Source: Lutibacter citreus
GTDB taxonomy: Bacteria > Bacteroidota > Bacteroidia > Flavobacteriales > Flavobacteriaceae
NCBI RefSeq assembly: GCF_003260195.1
Contig: NZ_QEIH01000013.1
Location: 50,992 to 114,991, forward strand
DNA: 64,000 bases
Direction: 5' to 3'
The stretch's first letter is position 1. Each line of letters starts with the position of its first letter. Under the pieces are notes generated by a model. That model saw only the letters and a program-made list of their open reading frames with translations, did not search any database and had not been told where the DNA came from. Below, piece by piece: positions 61,793 to 64,000 of the stretch. A program made the translations under genes and the position numbers.

Positions 61793-63586
61793 GTGAATTT
61801 AGATTACTATCAAAGACCATTTTTTCTAATCTCTCAACCTATAGCTTCAGAGGTTATAAAACAACCACATTCAAAGAGAAAATCTTATTGGAGATTAATC
61901 CCTAAGAAAGAATACAATCACCTACAATCCAAGCAATTAATTGACACTTACTATTCTTCAATCTTAAAAGAGATAGAGAAAATTGTTTCTACAAAATCAA
62001 GAATGTATTGGCTTCACTTATCACGTAGAATTCTTCCTAGTACTTCAGGTAAGGATAAATCACCTATAACAGTAGGAGTTACAAGAAAAATTATTGACGG
62101 TGCCATTGAAAAATATGCAAAAGATGAGTTTTGTGAACACATTGGAATTACTGGAGAAATTGACATTAGTGAAGTATTTGATGGTTTGCTATTAAGAAAT
62201 GATTTAGAATATGAAAGAGAATTATTGAAAAGTTTGCCACGACAGATTGTACTGACTAAATTCAATCAAACTAATATGCTTGAGTACTATACGCTAGAAA
62301 AATTGGCATATGAAGTTTGGAAATGCGGTGCAACTTTAAGAGCTTTAGGAAAAGGAGCAACTATTAAGATTAATCATTCAGACAAAGAATACTTTACAGA
62401 AATTAGATCACCTGAACTTGCTTTCTTAATTGATAATTATGACAATAGAACCTTTTCTTTTATTACTTCACGAAAGGGTGTTGTATTAGAAGATAAAGAT
62501 GACTTGAATTCTGGTAAACTATTAGTTCCTATTTACAATGTTTCTAATAGTAAAATGGATTTTTTTAATCCCATTTTTAAACAATTTGGTATATCCTTAT
62601 CATTTGGAGATAATATGATTACTAATTTTTTACCAATATTATACCCTTTAAAAGGTTTTTACAATAATAATAAACCACTATTTGGTTCATTTTTTAAAAA
62701 GTATAAAATTGAAGTTGTTTCTATTTTAACTGTAATTACAGCAGTTGCGTATAAAATTTTTCACAAGCTATTTTTAGAAAAAGATGTAGGAATGGTTAAA
62801 CCCTTATTTTTAAGAGGTTATCAAGGACCTATTTTAGAAAGGGACATTTTAAAAGAATTAAATTATTTTAAACATTTTGCTTTTCTCAATTTAGGATTAA
62901 ATGAAGATGAAAAAAAGAGGGTTAATATTGAAAAAGGCTTTGACTTTTTAAAACTTCAAAATAGAGATACGATTGATTTACTTTTTACAGCTCCATTAAA
63001 ACTATTTATTCCTGTTTCAAAAGATAGAGTTGTAATTGATTACAGTAAAATTTCTCAAATATTAGATGACTTAATGTTTCAAGTAAGAATAAAGAATGAA
63101 AATTTTAAAGGAGATTTATTTGAGTATGTAACAAATAAATACAAATCTATTTTACCAACAAACTTATGTCGTTCAATTAATAATTCATCAAAACAAATAG
63201 ATTATGCAATAGCAATAAATAAAATTCTAGTAATATGTGAATGTAAACTAAAGGAAAATTCAATTGGATATTATAAGGGTAATATGCAATCTTTAAAACA
63301 AAGAAGAGATAATGTAATAGACTTATCGATTAATGAATCAAACCAAAAAGCAATTTGGTTATCCAAAAACCCAAAAGGTACAAACTATGATATCTCTGTA
63401 TTTGATTATATATTACCTCTTGGATTATCTGCTTTTAAAGAGTTTATACCATCAACTAGTAAAAAATATTGGATAACTGATTCTATACCAAGAGTATTGA
63501 CAATTGAAGAGTTTAATAAGATTATTGATAGCAATACAATTTCAGAAAAAAATTACAATTTGATTAAAATAAAAAACGTCAGATAA
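61793..63586 (+). CDS. uncharacterised protein with C-terminal nuclease-like motif
   Basis: The 597-residue protein uses a GTG start (61793), with an in-frame TAA 12 bp upstream. I do not recognise the family. The C-terminal quarter has a PD-(D/E)xK-like pattern: DYAIAINKILVICECKLKE (about 478-496), with Asp, then ExK after a beta-strand. A Gln/Arg-rich helix (MQSLKQRRDNVIDLSIN) follows, as in restriction-endonuclease-like folds. The N-terminal part is mixed alpha/beta with no clear motif, and a short hydrophobic stretch occurs near 310-325. Flanking repeat-like sequences and the transposase next door mark it as accessory; a defence role is possible. Confidence 0.7.
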   Translation: MNLDYYQRPFFLISQPIASEVIKQPHSKRKSYWRLIPKKEYNHLQSKQLIDTYYSSILKEIEKIVSTKSRMYWLHLSRRILPSTSGKDKSPITVGVTRKIIDGAIEKYAKDEFCEHIGITGEIDISEVFDGLLLRNDLEYERELLKSLPRQIVLTKFNQTNMLEYYTLEKLAYEVWKCGATLRALGKGATIKINHSDKEYFTEIRSPELAFLIDNYDNRTFSFITSRKGVVLEDKDDLNSGKLLVPIYNVSNSKMDFFNPIFKQFGISLSFGDNMITNFLPILYPLKGFYNNNKPLFGSFFKKYKIEVVSILTVITAVAYKIFHKLFLEKDVGMVKPLFLRGYQGPILERDILKELNYFKHFAFLNLGLNEDEKKRVNIEKGFDFLKLQNRDTIDLLFTAPLKLFIPVSKDRVVIDYSKISQILDDLMFQVRIKNENFKGDLFEYVTNKYKSILPTNLCRSINNSSKQIDYAIAINKILVICECKLKENSIGYYKGNMQSLKQRRDNVIDLSINESNQKAIWLSKNPKGTNYDISVFDYILPLGLSAFKEFIPSTSKKYWITDSIPRVLTIEEFNKIIDSNTISEKNYNLIKIKNVR

Positions 63587-63632
63587 CAATGGTAATCGTT
63601 GCACAAGGCACTAAAAAACAAAAATTACAAAT

Positions 63633-63665
63633 CAAAAACTCCTTTTTAAAGGAGTTTTGTTTTTT
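63633..63665. terminator. bidirectional terminator-like hairpin
   Basis: AAAACTCC at 63635-63642 pairs with GGAGTTTT at 63651-63658. T-rich and A-rich flanks make it a possible terminator for both the nuclease-like gene and the convergent transposase gene. Confidence 0.75.
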
Positions 63666-63683
63666 CAGAAAACATACTAAGTT

Positions 63684-64000
63684 TTAAAAATTGAAGATTG
63701 CAAAAGGTCTAATTTGAGGTGTAATTAAGGCTTTTATGTTTAAAATAAAACGATGCATTGCTTTTGCATCACTTTTTACAGTTTTTGAGATAAATTTCAA
63801 GTACTTTTTAAGATTATAAGCCATTGCTGAAAGGTGCATTACCTTATTTGCTTGTTGTATGCCAATGGTATTTATTTTACGAAGTCCCATAAATTGAGTA
63901 AGGGTGCCAAATACTGGCTCAACGGTACTTTGCCGTTTAGATTTCATATAACGACCTTTTTTACTCTCTACTCGTTTGTTATTTCGTTGATATTCTTCGT
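63684..64000 (-). mobile_element. transposase C-terminal fragment (DDE family), continues past window
   Basis: The minus-strand frame is open from the window edge to the stop at 63684, at least 105 codons. It reads EEYQRNNKRVESKKGRYMKSKRQSTVEPVFGTL... then LRKINTIGIQQANKVMHLSAMAYNLKKYLKF, the typical C-terminus of DDE transposases of the IS1182-like group (catalytic Glu in STVEPVFG, then the conserved YNLKK). The start lies outside the window. No terminal inverted repeat could be confirmed. Confidence 0.8.

Noticed and set aside
1..64000. CRISPR arrays, tRNA or rRNA genes
   Set aside because: No regular direct-repeat and spacer pattern, cloverleaf-like sequence or rRNA stretch was seen on reading the window.

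Overview
The window comes from a low-GC, AT-rich Bacteroidota chromosome, almost certainly a marine or environmental Flavobacteriaceae. The support is a SusC/SusD pair, TAnnTTTG-type -7 promoter boxes, few Shine-Dalgarno sequences, CusA, HMBD and HYC_CC_PP copper proteins in flavobacterial form, and DUF5908/DUF4255 contractile-injection genes. No rRNA, tRNA or CRISPR array was seen.

Layout. (1) 1-9.24 kb, minus strand: the front part of an extracellular contractile injection system (eCIS, Afp/PVC type). In transcription order it encodes the DUF4255 cap, sheath, two tube proteins, DUF5908, a LysM tube-initiator/hub protein, a VgrG-like spike, PAAR, a gp25-like wedge and the start of an Afp11-like baseplate protein cut by the window edge. 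(2) 9.9-18.5 kb, plus strand: an AraC-type regulator followed by four transcription units. Each unit is preceded by the same 59-bp promoter layout: a 21-bp-phased ATTTACC direct repeat, then a -7 box at fixed distance. The units encode a MoaF-like secreted protein, an MBL-fold lipoprotein, an operon with ergothioneine genes (EgtB, EgtD), an MsrQ-like membrane protein and a racemase-like protein, and a QorB-like reductase with a siderophore-interacting flavoprotein. (3) 19.1-26.5 kb: a SusC/SusD-like uptake pair and a TPR hybrid histidine kinase. (4) 27.0-40.9 kb: a stress/dormancy island described below. (5) 41.2-51.9 kb: a copper/silver efflux operon (HYC_CC_PP protein, CusA, CusC, an HMA-AraC fusion regulator, CopA ATPase, CusB, HMBD lipoprotein). 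(6) 52.3-56.6 kb: a TPP riboswitch and a thiamin salvage operon (thiM-tenA-thiE-thiL-thiD). (7) 56.8-61.7 kb: LysR plus a YeiH-like transporter, DUF2179, an SGNH hydrolase and sdpR-sdpI. (8) 61.66-64 kb: an accessory region with a cassette-like unit carrying an unrecognised protein with an endonuclease-like motif, then a truncated transposase.

The most striking signal is in region 4. Nine copies of an FNR-type palindrome, TGAT-N4-ATCA, lie in the intergenic regions between 27.6 and 39.9 kb. I did not notice the motif in the other intergenic regions I read. In four cases a TAnnTTT-type -7 element begins exactly 29.5 bp from the palindrome centre, the geometry of a class II FNR/CRP promoter centred at -41.5; three more are within one base. 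The same island encodes a cytosolic PAS histidine kinase whose PAS domain carries a histidine at the position of the FixL haem ligand. It also encodes a response regulator fused to a CRP/FNR DNA-binding domain that lacks cluster-ligating cysteines. The putative targets are a universal stress protein, a ribosome hibernation factor, DUF2267 and WG-repeat proteins, a metallophosphoesterase, the MlaEFD lipid transporter, DUF2953-GerW and possibly a noncoding RNA. I infer a DosR-like oxygen/redox two-component dormancy regulon built on a receiver-FNR fusion. The binding and the oxygen sensing are inferences from sequence only.
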